Shown here: positions 1 to 8,288 of the stretch, piece after piece
Numbering within the stretch: position 1 is the stretch's first letter
How the letters are laid out: each line of letters begins with the position of its first letter
Assembly (NCBI RefSeq): GCF_000317695.1
Contig: NC_019771.1
Location: 3,104,001 to 3,168,000 of the forward strand
Reading direction: 5' to 3'
DNA: 64,000 nucleotides
From: Anabaena cylindrica PCC 7122
Lineage (GTDB): Bacteria; Cyanobacteriota; Cyanobacteriia; Cyanobacteriales; Nostocaceae
Made by a program: the position numbers and the translations under genes
The notes under the pieces: model-generated
What the model was told of the DNA's origin: nothing
Seen by the model: only the letters and a program-made list of their open reading frames with translations
Database searches by the model: none

Positions 1-516
1 AGCTTGATTGAATTGAGCGATCGCATCGGGTAAGCGACCTAACATATAGTAAGCATTACCCAAATCGAATAAACCTTCTGGGTCATTGGGCTTTAACTGC
101 AAACCTTTTTGGTAATGGGCTACAGATGCCTGATAATTTTGGTTCTGAAAATTAGCTGAACCCAAAGCAAAGAGAATATCCGCATTTTTGGGATTAAGCG
201 TTTGCGCTTTTTGTAACGCCGCGATCGCCGTATCAAACTCTTTAGCTTGCAAATGCAAACCACCTAAAAGCAACCATACTTTATCATTTCCAGGAGCCAA
301 TTGAGTAGCCAACCGCGCTCGTGGCAAAGCCAAATCAATCTGCTGAAACTGTGCTAATTGAGCTGCTTCTTGAGCCAAGCTCAACCCCTGATTTTCCAAC
401 TTAGTTGTATCAAGTTGTACTGTATGAGGTATTAGTGCCTGTGCGTGAACTGCTTTTGGCATACTCCACAAACTACAGACAAACAAAAGAAAAATCAAAC
501 GAATGTGTTTTGGCAC
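1..516 (-). CDS. TPR-repeat protein with signal peptide (N-terminal part; runs off the window)
   Basis: Reading the minus strand from a GTG at 516 gives an open frame to the window edge (172 codons). The N-terminus is a typical signal peptide: VPKHIR, then a hydrophobic run (LIFLLFVCSLW), then a cleavage-like AVHAQA. After about 60 residues come tetratricopeptide repeats, e.g. a segment with ALGSANFQNQNYQASVAHY and the next with LFDLGNAYYMLGRLPDAIAQF, so the mature protein is probably periplasmic and acts in protein-protein contacts. GTG is preferred over the ATG 18 codons downstream because it adds the hydrophobic core and has a GAGG-type ribosome site about 5-9 nt upstream. The C-terminus and partner are not visible. 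Confidence 0.75.
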   Translation of the reverse strand, partial: MPKHIRLIFLLFVCSLWSMPKAVHAQALIPHTVQLDTTKLENQGLSLAQEAAQLAQFQQIDLALPRARLATQLAPGNDKVWLLLGGLHLQAKEFDTAIAALQKAQTLNPKNADILFALGSANFQNQNYQASVAHYQKGLQLKPNDPEGLFDLGNAYYMLGRLPDAIAQFNQA

Positions 517-1002
517 ACTACCGCCTCTAAACCACAAATCAAAGAATCTCTCAAATAGCTTAAACGATATCTGCTCTAGAAAAAAGGAAAATTTTATCAA
601 AACAGTATTGAGTACCGAGTACCGAGTGATTATGCTCTCAATTTTGAGATTTCAGTGGTTGGAAAAATGCGAAAATGCGGACCAAAGGTAATTATCCAAT
701 TACTCAATACTCAGTACTTAGTACTCGTTACTGTTTTGGTGACTTTAGTCATCCATAACTTTACCCTTACTAGTGACTTTGGTCATATAGGAGATATGGA
801 CTACTTGTTCGATAATTACTCACATAAGATAAGTTTGTTAAACAGTAAAAGTTGCGCTACTGGCGTAGCACAGAGCAAAAATTCATAAAAAAATAGCAAT
901 CTGAAAATGAAGTGGATACTTTCTCAGTAAAGTGCTACCAGGCTAGAGTTCCAGCCATTAAGAACCAGCTCAGTAGCCGTTTCTTTTATACATAAAGTCA
1001 AA
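517..1002. other. Non-coding region with inverted GAGTAC-type repeats and two GACT-TT-AGTC boxes
   Basis: Between the TPR gene and the divergent export cluster. A repeat built on GAGTACCGAGTACC lies near 605-628 and its inverted counterpart (ACTCAATACTCAGTACTTAG) near 700-728. Two copies of TGACTTTRGTCAT follow at 740-752 and 774-786, each a short inverted repeat, 34 bp apart; they could be sites for a dimeric NarL/LuxR-type regulator. The small open frames here show no protein-like composition and I do not call them. Confidence 0.5.
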
Positions 1003-2571
1003 ATGGCAATTGATACATCAAACTCTGTAGATTCATCTTTATCAGTACCCGAAGTCAAGCAGAAGAAAAAAGGTAGAAATCATTGGCTGCCTTGGGTCTT
1101 ACTCCTTGGACTGATGGGTGGAGTTAGCTACCTAGCTTATTTCCAGTTTATGGTTATTCCCGGTCAACAAGCACAACGTCGTGTAGTCACCCGGCCTGTA
1201 CAAAGGCAGAGCTTATCAATCACAGTTGCCGCAAATGGAACAGTAAAGCCCGAAAGATCAATCAACCTCAGCCCTAAAAATTCAGGCATCCTGAAAAAAC
1301 TGTTAGTAAAAGAAGGAGATTTGGTCGAAACAGGACAGATTGTGGCTTACATGGATGATTCCAACCTGCAAGGGCAACTCACCTCTGCTAAAGGACAAAT
1401 AGCACAAGCTGAGGCTAATCTACAAAAATTGATTGCAGGTAATCGTCCCCAAGATATTGCTCAATCACAGGCACAACTGGAAGAGTCCTTGGCAAATTTG
1501 CGAAAGGTAGAAGCAGGTAATCGTTCCCAAGATATTGCCCAAGCTGAGGCACGTTTAAAAAGCGCCCAAGCTAATTTCAGCAAAGCAGAAGATGATTTCC
1601 GACGGAATCAGCAACTTTTCAATTCAGGAGGAATTTCCCTGCAAACTGTTAATCAAAAATTAGCAGATCGTGATAGCGCTCAGGCTCAGGTAAATGAAGC
1701 TCAACAAGCACTAGCATTACAAAAAGCAGGATCACGTCCAGAAGATATTCAACAAGCACGGGCTGTAGTCCAACAGAGACAGCAATCTTTATCACTTCTC
1801 AAAGCGGGAACGCGCCCGGAAGATATTGACCAAGCACAAGCTCAGATGATGTCTGCCCGTGGCTCCCTGCAAAACGTTCAGGCCCAAATCAATGACACAA
1901 TAATTCGCGCTCCCTTTGATGGCGTGGTAACGAAAAAGTATGCTGATCCTGGCGCTTTCGTGACTCCCACAACTGCCAGTAGTGCCGTATCTTCTGCTAC
2001 TTCTTCTTCTATCTTGTCTCTAGCTTCTACGAATGAAGTTGTCTCCAATTTAGCTGAAACGAATATTTCTAAAATCCGCATTGGCCAAGAAGTCACAATT
2101 AAAGCAGATGCTTACCCAGGAAAAACCTTTATAGGTAAAGTAAGTCAAATTGCAGCCCAGGCCATAGTTGAGCAAAATGTTACCAGTTTTGAGGTCAGAG
2201 TAGCACTTTCAGATCCTGAAAGGCTGCTGCGTTCGGGGATGAATGTGGCTGCTGATTTTCAAGTCGGTAAATTGGAAGATGTCTTAGTAGTACCAACAGC
2301 TTCGGTAGTGCGCCAAGAACGTGCAACAGGTGTGTATGTAGCAGGGAGAGATGGTAAACCTGTTTTTACTCGCATTGAGACTGGTGTGACTGTGAATAAC
2401 TTTACTGAAGTCAAGTCTGGATTGACAGGAGACGAGAGAGTACTGCTCAGTTTCCCACCAGGGTCACGACCACAATCAACACCACGAGGAGGAGTATTTC
2501 CTGGTCTAAGTGGTGAAGGCGGTGGAGGTGGTGGCCGTGGTGGTGGCGGTCGTCGTGGTGGTTCTCAGTAG
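1003..2571 (+). CDS. MacA/HlyD-type periplasmic adaptor of an ABC exporter
   Basis: Membrane-fusion (adaptor) protein that should link an inner-membrane ABC permease to an outer-membrane channel. Visible: one N-terminal membrane helix (about residues 28-50, WLPWVLLLGLMGGVSYLAYF), a lipoyl-like half (LSPKNSGILKKLLVKEGDLVETGQIVAYMDD), a long Ala/Gln-rich coiled-coil hairpin, the second lipoyl half (DTIIRAPFDGVVTKKYADPGAFV) and a beta-barrel domain. The hairpin carries four related units starting GNRPQDI, GNRSQDI, GSRPEDI and GTRPEDI. The C-terminus is a Gly/Arg-rich tail, unusual for the family. At 522 residues it is longer than E. coli MacA. First gene of a cluster with a permease, ATPase and TolC-like gene; the substrate cannot be read from the sequence. 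Confidence 0.9.
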   Translation: MAIDTSNSVDSSLSVPEVKQKKKGRNHWLPWVLLLGLMGGVSYLAYFQFMVIPGQQAQRRVVTRPVQRQSLSITVAANGTVKPERSINLSPKNSGILKKLLVKEGDLVETGQIVAYMDDSNLQGQLTSAKGQIAQAEANLQKLIAGNRPQDIAQSQAQLEESLANLRKVEAGNRSQDIAQAEARLKSAQANFSKAEDDFRRNQQLFNSGGISLQTVNQKLADRDSAQAQVNEAQQALALQKAGSRPEDIQQARAVVQQRQQSLSLLKAGTRPEDIDQAQAQMMSARGSLQNVQAQINDTIIRAPFDGVVTKKYADPGAFVTPTTASSAVSSATSSSILSLASTNEVVSNLAETNISKIRIGQEVTIKADAYPGKTFIGKVSQIAAQAIVEQNVTSFEVRVALSDPERLLRSGMNVAADFQVGKLEDVLVVPTASVVRQERATGVYVAGRDGKPVFTRIETGVTVNNFTEVKSGLTGDERVLLSFPPGSRPQSTPRGGVFPGLSGEGGGGGGRGGGGRRGGSQ

Positions 2572-2651
2572 CAATTAGCGGTTAATCTCTAAACAAACCC
2601 ACTCCTGTTGGATGGTTTTTCAACTCAATACTCACTACTCAGTACTTGGTT

Positions 2652-3929
2652 ATGGCCAAAGCTTATTATGCAAACAAAGCTAAGAACACCCGCACAGTGC
2701 CATTACTAGAAATATTGTTAATGGCGGTAGAGACGCTGTGGAGTAACAAATTACGCACAGGATTAACAATGCTGGGGGTAATTATTGGGATTTCTTCAGT
2801 TATTGCCATTACCTCTGTTGGTCAGGGGGTGCAAAAGGGAGTCGAGCAACAGATTCAAGCCTTGGGTACGGATGTGCTACAAATCTTAGCTGGTGCGGCT
2901 AGAAGTGGTAATATTCGCCAAGGAGTAGGTTCTAGCAGCACATTGACTTGGGAAGATGCCAAAGCGATCGCTACCCAAGCACCATCAGCCCAACTTGTGT
3001 CTGCTTATCTACAGCGGAATATACAGGTTGTTTATGAGGGACAGAATACCTCAACAACAGTTATAGGAACAGATTTGAACTATCCAGAAGTCAGAAATAC
3101 CCGTCCCCAACAGGGCAGATATTTTACTCAAGAAGAACTAGATACTGCTGCACAGTTTGCCATTATTGGTCCGACAGTCCAAAGAACACTATTTACTCAA
3201 AGTAGTAATGTCATTGGTGAAAGGATTCGGATTCAGGGAGAGGCTTATGAAGTGATTGGGGTGATGGAAGCTAAAGGTTCTCAAGGGCCAACAGACCGAG
3301 ATGACCAAATTTTCATTCCTCTAACTAGTATGTCAAAAAGACTAGTTGGTAATAATGCTTTAGTAGGCGTTTCTGTCAATGGAATTTTAGTCAAATCTGC
3401 TAATCAAGAACAGTTAGAAGCTGCACAATTTCAAGTTACTAATCTTTTACGTCTGCGTCATAATATTTATCCACCGCAAGCCGATGATTTCCGACTAACT
3501 AACCAAGCTGATATCGTTAACACCTTCACTAGTGTTGTGGGGTTATTTACAGTCATGATAGTAGCGATCGCAGGGATTTCTTTAGTTGTGGGTGGAATTG
3601 GTATTGCTAATATTATGCTGGTTTCCGTTGTCGAACGAACGCGAGAAATTGGCATTAGAAAAGCCGTAGGAGCGACTAATTCAGCCATCCTCAATCAATT
3701 TTTAGCCGAAGCCATTGTCATTTCTATCGCTGGTGGAAGCATAGGTATTGGCAGTGGAATTATCATTGCTTTTGTAGCAGCAACTACTTTTAAATTTCCA
3801 TTTGTCATTTCTTTCTTATCAATCATAGTCGGGTTTGCACTCTCACTGAGCGTTGGCTTAATTGCTGGTGTAATTCCCGCGAGAAACGCTGCCAAATTAG
3901 ATCCAATCAATGCCCTAAGAAGCGATTAA
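2652..3929 (+). CDS. MacB-like ABC exporter permease (FtsX/MacB_PCD type)
   Basis: Membrane permease of a type VII (mechanotransmission) ABC exporter. An N-terminal helix (NKLRTGLTMLGVIIGISSVIAI) is followed by a large periplasmic domain of about 230 residues and then three helices in the FtsX domain, with the typical stretch VERTREIGIRKAVGAT and the terminal PARNAAKLDPINALRS. Unlike E. coli MacB, the ATPase is a separate gene (4032-4703). A TTG six bases upstream is in frame, but ATG at 2652 is the natural start; no clear Shine-Dalgarno is visible, and a GAGTAC-type repeat abuts the start. Paralogue of 9758-10975. Confidence 0.9.
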   Translation: MAKAYYANKAKNTRTVPLLEILLMAVETLWSNKLRTGLTMLGVIIGISSVIAITSVGQGVQKGVEQQIQALGTDVLQILAGAARSGNIRQGVGSSSTLTWEDAKAIATQAPSAQLVSAYLQRNIQVVYEGQNTSTTVIGTDLNYPEVRNTRPQQGRYFTQEELDTAAQFAIIGPTVQRTLFTQSSNVIGERIRIQGEAYEVIGVMEAKGSQGPTDRDDQIFIPLTSMSKRLVGNNALVGVSVNGILVKSANQEQLEAAQFQVTNLLRLRHNIYPPQADDFRLTNQADIVNTFTSVVGLFTVMIVAIAGISLVVGGIGIANIMLVSVVERTREIGIRKAVGATNSAILNQFLAEAIVISIAGGSIGIGSGIIIAFVAATTFKFPFVISFLSIIVGFALSLSVGLIAGVIPARNAAKLDPINALRSD

Positions 3930-4031
3930 ATAAAGATTCGGCGTTGCTAAGTGAAAATATTTATTTCACGCAGAGACGCAGAGGCTCAGAGAGGAAGATT
4001 TTGAGAGATATAATTTTTAATTACTACTATT
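3930..4031. repeat. Dispersed repeat remnant between permease and ATPase genes
   Basis: The gap contains TTCACGCAGAGACGCAGAGG (3965-3984), a short intergenic repeat of a kind common in Nostocales; a related string (AACGCAGAGTAACACAGAAG) lies at 57295-57314 after ftsH. It separates two genes that should be co-transcribed. Confidence 0.4.
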
Positions 4032-4703
4032 ATGACAACCATGATTTGGCTAGAATCCATTACCAAAACCTACCATTTAGGGGAGGTTGATGTTCCCATA
4101 CTTAAAGGAATTGAACTATCTATTGAAGAAGGGGAATATGTCTCAATTATGGGTGCATCCGGTTCAGGTAAATCAACGCTCATGAACATTTTAGGATGTT
4201 TAGATCGTCCCACTGGAGGAAATTATATCTTTGAAGGTAGAAATCTAACTACTTTTGATGATGATGAATTGGCATACATTCGCAACCAAAGAATAGGTTT
4301 TGTTTTCCAACAGTTTAACCTTTTGGCACGTTCAACAGCTTTAGAAAATGTCATGTTACCGATGGTTTATGCCAATTTACCCAAGCAAAAACGCCGCCAA
4401 AGGGCATTGGCCGCCCTAGAAAAGGTGGGATTAGGCGATCGCATTGCAAACCGTCCTAGTCAACTCTCAGGAGGTCAACAACAACGAGTTGCGATCGCAC
4501 GGGCTTTAGTCAACAAACCTGCTTTAGTTCTAGCAGATGAACCCACAGGAGCTTTAGATACTGAGACTTCCTACGAAGTGATGAATTTACTCACAGAACT
4601 TAATCAGCAAGGAATCACAATTGTGATTGTTACTCACGAACCAGATATCGCTGCTCAAACGCAAAGAATCATCCGAGTTCAAGATGGTTTAATAGTTAAT
4701 TAA
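4032..4703 (+). CDS. MacB/LolD-type ABC exporter ATP-binding protein
   Basis: Cytoplasmic ATPase of the export cluster. Walker A GASGSGKST (about residues 42-50), signature LSGGQQQRVAIARAL, Walker B ALVLADEPTGALD and the switch His in VIVTHEPD are all intact, so it should be active. 223 residues is the usual size for LolD/MacB nucleotide-binding subunits. It lies 102 bp after the permease gene and 12 bp before the TolC-like gene. A second ATG lies three codons in (4041) and could be the start instead. Paralogue of 11038-11805. Confidence 0.93.
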   Translation: MTTMIWLESITKTYHLGEVDVPILKGIELSIEEGEYVSIMGASGSGKSTLMNILGCLDRPTGGNYIFEGRNLTTFDDDELAYIRNQRIGFVFQQFNLLARSTALENVMLPMVYANLPKQKRRQRALAALEKVGLGDRIANRPSQLSGGQQQRVAIARALVNKPALVLADEPTGALDTETSYEVMNLLTELNQQGITIVIVTHEPDIAAQTQRIIRVQDGLIVN

Positions 4704-4715
4704 TACTGGAATATT

Positions 4716-6068
4716 ATGTTATTTAAAGTGCATTCTACCTGGATTGGAATATTTATAGCCCTCATCCCAAATTTTGCAAGTGCAGAAACGCTCCCCATCC
4801 CTAACTCTAATCCCAATCCTTTACTATTTCCTACCCGTCCAGAAGAAGTTAAAATTCAGGAAAATGTGCCAATTACCTTAACACAAGCCTTGGAATTAGC
4901 ACAACGGAATAATAACGACTTGCAGGTAGTAAAATTAGAATTAGAACGCAGCCGTTCTGCATTACGAGAAGCTCAATCAGCCTTGTTTCCTAACCTTGGT
5001 GTTAATGGAAGTGTAACTAATAATGGTGATGGTTTTCTTAACAATTCATCTTCACCTAGTACGTCTTTCAATAGTCAAGCACAACTAAATTATAATCTTT
5101 ATACCTCCGGCAATCGGGAAGCTAGTATTCGAGCGGCTGAGGAACAATTAAGAATAGATGAATTAGATTTGGAAAACCGATTATTAGAAATTCGGTTAAA
5201 TGTCACAACTGAATATTATGATTTGCAACAAGCAGATGAACAAGTCAGAATTAATCGCTCATCTGTGGAAAATTCCCAAGCTAGTTTGCGAGATGCTGAA
5301 GCTCGACAACAGGCTGGAGTAGGTACAAGATTTGATGTTTTACAAACTCAAGTTAATTTAGCAAATTCTCTCCAAAATCTTACTAATTCTCTTTCACAAC
5401 AACAAATTGCTCGTCGTCGATTAGCAACTCGATTGAGTTTGCCACAGTCAATTAATATCAGTGCGGCAGATCCTGTAGAATTAGCTGGTCTTTGGCAACA
5501 ACCAATAGAAGAAAGCATTATCCAAGCTTTTCAAAACCGTCCAGAATTACAACAAGTTTTGGCACAACGCAATATTAGTGAGCAACAGCGACGACAGGCA
5601 CTTTCACAACTAGGGCCACAAATTAGTTTAAATGCCAGCTACAATTTATTAGATCGTTATAACGACAGTGTTAGCGTTAGTGACGGCTATTCCTTGGGAC
5701 TGCAAGCAAGTCTAAATTTGTTTGATGGGGGTGCAGCAAGAGCGCGTGCGGCTCAGTCAAAAGCTAATATTGCGATCGCAGAAACTCAATTTTCTAGCCA
5801 GCGCAACCAAATCCGCTTTGATGTTGAACAATATTATTTGCAGTTACAGTCCAATTTGGATAATGTGCAAACTTCTAGCGTGGCTATAAATCAAGCTAAA
5901 GAGGCTTTAAGTATAGCTAGACTTAGGTTTCAAGCTGGTGTTGGTACTCAAACTGAAGTGATTTCTGCCGAAAATGACCTCACCATAGCTGAAGGTAATC
6001 GAATCACAGCTATTTTAAATTACAATCGCGCTTTAGCTAATTTGCAAAGATCTAGTAATCAGAAATGA
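4716..6068 (+). CDS. TolC-family outer-membrane efflux protein
   Basis: Outer-membrane channel component. A signal peptide is clear (MLFKVHSTWIGIFIALIPNFASA, then ETLPIP). The mature part shows the two-fold TolC architecture: VPITLTQALELAQRNNNDLQVVKLELERS opens the first half, and a second OEP-like half (about residues 270-440) ends with GVGTQTEVISAENDLTIAEGN. The first half has the matching AGVGTRFDVLQTQVNLANS. 450 residues is normal. Twelve bases after the ATPase gene, so the cluster encodes a full tripartite exporter (adaptor, permease/ATPase, channel). Confidence 0.92.
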   Translation: MLFKVHSTWIGIFIALIPNFASAETLPIPNSNPNPLLFPTRPEEVKIQENVPITLTQALELAQRNNNDLQVVKLELERSRSALREAQSALFPNLGVNGSVTNNGDGFLNNSSSPSTSFNSQAQLNYNLYTSGNREASIRAAEEQLRIDELDLENRLLEIRLNVTTEYYDLQQADEQVRINRSSVENSQASLRDAEARQQAGVGTRFDVLQTQVNLANSLQNLTNSLSQQQIARRRLATRLSLPQSINISAADPVELAGLWQQPIEESIIQAFQNRPELQQVLAQRNISEQQRRQALSQLGPQISLNASYNLLDRYNDSVSVSDGYSLGLQASLNLFDGGAARARAAQSKANIAIAETQFSSQRNQIRFDVEQYYLQLQSNLDNVQTSSVAINQAKEALSIARLRFQAGVGTQTEVISAENDLTIAEGNRITAILNYNRALANLQRSSNQK

Positions 6069-6226
6069 GTATTGAGTACCGAGTTCTAGCGATCGCTGGG
6101 CATAACGCCTATTGGACGAGTAACTGTAAAGACTTTAGAACTAAATAGTCAATCACAAGTAATAGCAAGGCAATTATGGATTCGTCTAGGCTTGTTTCCA
6201 TAAATCTGAAACTACAGTTCAATATA

Positions 6227-6335
6227 TCTCGTTCCCAGTCGGAGACTGGGAATGCTATAGAGGCTCTGACTCTTCTCTCTACAAGGAAGGCAGAGCCTTC
6301 TATAATTCATTCCCATACTCTGTATGGGAACGAGA
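6227..6335. repeat. 109-bp MITE-like element, copy 1
   Basis: Bounded by TCTCGTTCCCA on the left and its reverse complement (TGGGAACGAGA) on the right. Inside each end is a short hairpin (CCCAGTC..GACTGGG and CCCATAC..GTATGGG). The same element, also 109 bp, lies at 38555-38663 in the opposite orientation, with a related but diverged centre. No open frame, so a non-autonomous or structural repeat. Confidence 0.75.
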
Positions 6336-6377
6336 AATTTCCCTGTTCTTGACATCGCATTTAATAACGAGTAAATT

Positions 6378-6399
6378 AATAAGTGACTACACACTTATT
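6378..6399. promoter_or_regulatory. Perfect inverted repeat just upstream of the TetR gene (candidate autoregulatory operator)
   Basis: AATAAGTG, six-base spacer, CACTTATT: an 8+8 bp perfect inverted repeat ending one base before ATG 6401. Position and size fit a TetR-family operator. The longer string AAATTAATAAGTGAYTAC is shared with 7025-7042 downstream of the regulator. Confidence 0.6.
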
Positions 6400-6400
6400 T

Positions 6401-6994
6401 ATGGCACGCACACCCAAAATAACTAATGAGCAAATTTTAGATGCAGCCCGTGAAATCTTTCTTCAACAAGGATTTGGGGCTTCAACTTTAGAAATTGCTC
6501 AAAAAGCAGGAATTTCTGAAGCGTCGATTTTTAAACGCTTCTCAACCAAAGAAGAACTTTTCTTTGCGTCAATGGGAATTCCTGAAAGACCCCCTTGGGT
6601 GCAAGAATTGGATTCTTTATCTGGGAAAGGAAATCTCAAACAAAACCTCATTCATCTGTGTCTGCAAACTTTAGAATTTCATCGTCAAGTAATGCCACGA
6701 TTAATGATGTTGCGATCGCGTGGTAATCTACTTCCAGAAACGGCACATATAATTAAGTCGAAACCTATCCGTGAGGTCAAAGTATTTACTAAATTTCTAG
6801 CGGAAGAAATAGAACAGGGACGGCTGCGTCCGAGCGATCCTCAGACTATTGCTATGATATTGCTAGGATCACTAATGAACTATGTTTTCTTAGAACAAAT
6901 GCACCCTGGAGAAGTTATAAAAACAGATGAAAAAATATTCGTTGAAAATCTCGTGGATATTGTCTGGCAAGGAATTGCTCCCATTCAAGATTAA
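6401..6994 (+). CDS. TetR/AcrR-family transcriptional regulator
   Basis: N-terminal helix-turn-helix domain: RTPKITNEQILDAAREIFLQQGFGASTLEIAQKAGISEASIFKRFSTKEELFFA. The remainder (about 145 residues) is helical and ligand-binding-like, with the TetR_C-type helix (RPSDPQTIAMILLGSLMNYVFL). ATG 6401 is chosen over a GTG at 6383 because the operator-like palindrome occupies 6378-6399 and the family normally starts just before the HTH. The gene lies between two exporter clusters; a likely role is repression of itself and of the downstream CPBP gene or exporter. Confidence 0.88.
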   Translation: MARTPKITNEQILDAAREIFLQQGFGASTLEIAQKAGISEASIFKRFSTKEELFFASMGIPERPPWVQELDSLSGKGNLKQNLIHLCLQTLEFHRQVMPRLMMLRSRGNLLPETAHIIKSKPIREVKVFTKFLAEEIEQGRLRPSDPQTIAMILLGSLMNYVFLEQMHPGEVIKTDEKIFVENLVDIVWQGIAPIQD

Positions 6995-7024
6995 TTGCAT
7001 AATTTAAGTAAAACTTTTTTTAGG

Positions 7025-7045
7025 AAATTAATAAGTGATTACTTA
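7025..7045. promoter_or_regulatory. Second copy of the TetR-type operator motif
   Basis: AAATTAATAAGTGATTAC at 7025-7042 matches 17 of 18 bases of 6373-6390, and TAAGT-GATT-ACTTA (7032-7045) forms a perfect inverted repeat. It lies 115 bp upstream of the CPBP protease gene, a position suited to control of that gene by the TetR protein encoded just before it. Confidence 0.5.
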
Positions 7046-7159
7046 CATTTTATTTTTACTTATTAGGAGCTTATCTGAGAAATTCTACTTAACATTGTCC
7101 TGTCAGTAGAAAAAATACTTAAGTATGACAGCGTTTACAATCTTGGAATATTGATAACT

Positions 7160-8116
7160 ATGCTAAGACAGTTTACAGCTTATGTAAAAAAGTATCCACT
7201 AACATGGTACTACATCATTTCAGTTTTAATTGTAATTCTGATTATTCCAGTTTTTTTATTAACTGGTGCTGATGTTGCCGTAGACCAAGCACTCCAAAAA
7301 ACTGGTATTCAATTTAATACTGATTTAGTAACTGCATTTCGGGTAGTATCAGCAGAACCAGAAGCATTTTTTGGAGTTTTCTTAGCAATATTACAAGTAG
7401 CCGCACCAGATATTGCAGCATTTATAGTTGCTAGTATTGCATACGGAAAAAAAGGTTTATTAGAACTAAAAAACCGATTTTGTTTTTGGCAACAAGGCAT
7501 GGACTGGCAGTATGCCTTGAGAATTTGGGGAATTTGTATATTAGTTTTTATTTTGATGAATCTGGCTTCTGCTGGATTAAATAAGTGGCTACTTCCTGAA
7601 AAATATTTCATCTGGGATATCAACTTTTTATCTATTAATTTTTGGAGTGGCTTGATTATTGCCATGTTTCTAGATGCTGGAGGTTTATTTGAAGAAAATG
7701 GCTGGCGAGGGTTTGCTCTACCTTTATTACAAAAACGCTTTCTACCTCTACAAGCTTCGATAATACTAGGATTTTTATGGTCTATGTGGCATATACCCGT
7801 GAAAATAAATTTATTATTCGATTATGGAATAATAAATTTTTTATCTATGTTTTTCATTCTTACCTGCAAATTTATCTTGATTTCCATAATCATGACTTAT
7901 TTTTTTAATCAGGTTGGGCAGACTACCATAATAGCTATTGTCATGCACGGTTTATCAAATGATTCAGTTAGACTGGGAGGTAAAGTTTTATCAGAAAGTT
8001 TTATTGCTCAACAAGTCACTGAAATAAATTTAGTGCTACCCATGATTGTAGTGAGTATGTTTTTAATTCAAAAAACTCAAGGTAAACTAGGTCTGATTCC
8101 ATTAAATTTCAGCTGA
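7160..8116 (+). CDS. CPBP-family (CAAX-like) intramembrane metalloprotease
   Basis: Polytopic membrane protein with the three CPBP (Abi) motifs: EENGWR (about residues 178-183, the EExxxR motif), FLWSMWH ending at His 211, and HGLSND from His 263. These supply the Glu and His residues expected for the Rce1-like active site. About seven or eight hydrophobic segments are visible. ATG 7160 is used; a TTG three codons earlier is less likely. Bacterial members have roles from bacteriocin self-immunity to peptide maturation; the substrate here is unknown. Its neighbours (TetR upstream, exporter downstream) are compatible with an export/immunity cassette, but that is inference. Confidence 0.8.
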   Translation: MLRQFTAYVKKYPLTWYYIISVLIVILIIPVFLLTGADVAVDQALQKTGIQFNTDLVTAFRVVSAEPEAFFGVFLAILQVAAPDIAAFIVASIAYGKKGLLELKNRFCFWQQGMDWQYALRIWGICILVFILMNLASAGLNKWLLPEKYFIWDINFLSINFWSGLIIAMFLDAGGLFEENGWRGFALPLLQKRFLPLQASIILGFLWSMWHIPVKINLLFDYGIINFLSMFFILTCKFILISIIMTYFFNQVGQTTIIAIVMHGLSNDSVRLGGKVLSESFIAQQVTEINLVLPMIVVSMFLIQKTQGKLGLIPLNFS

Positions 8117-8288
8117 CTAGCAAAAGTCACAAAATCATGTGATTACTCTATATTTAATTGCTAGTATCAGATGGAAACTACAAATCAACAATGTATTGAT
8201 TTTATTGATGCTTTCCATCAACAGTATTCTTTAGTATTTAGTTCAAAAAAATCACAACTTTAAATTTTGGTAATTACCGCAAAATCAT

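Noticed and set aside
503..888. Two small overlapping open frames on the plus strand
   Set aside because: They run through GAGTAC-type repeats, have no ribosome site and low-complexity composition; treated as non-coding.
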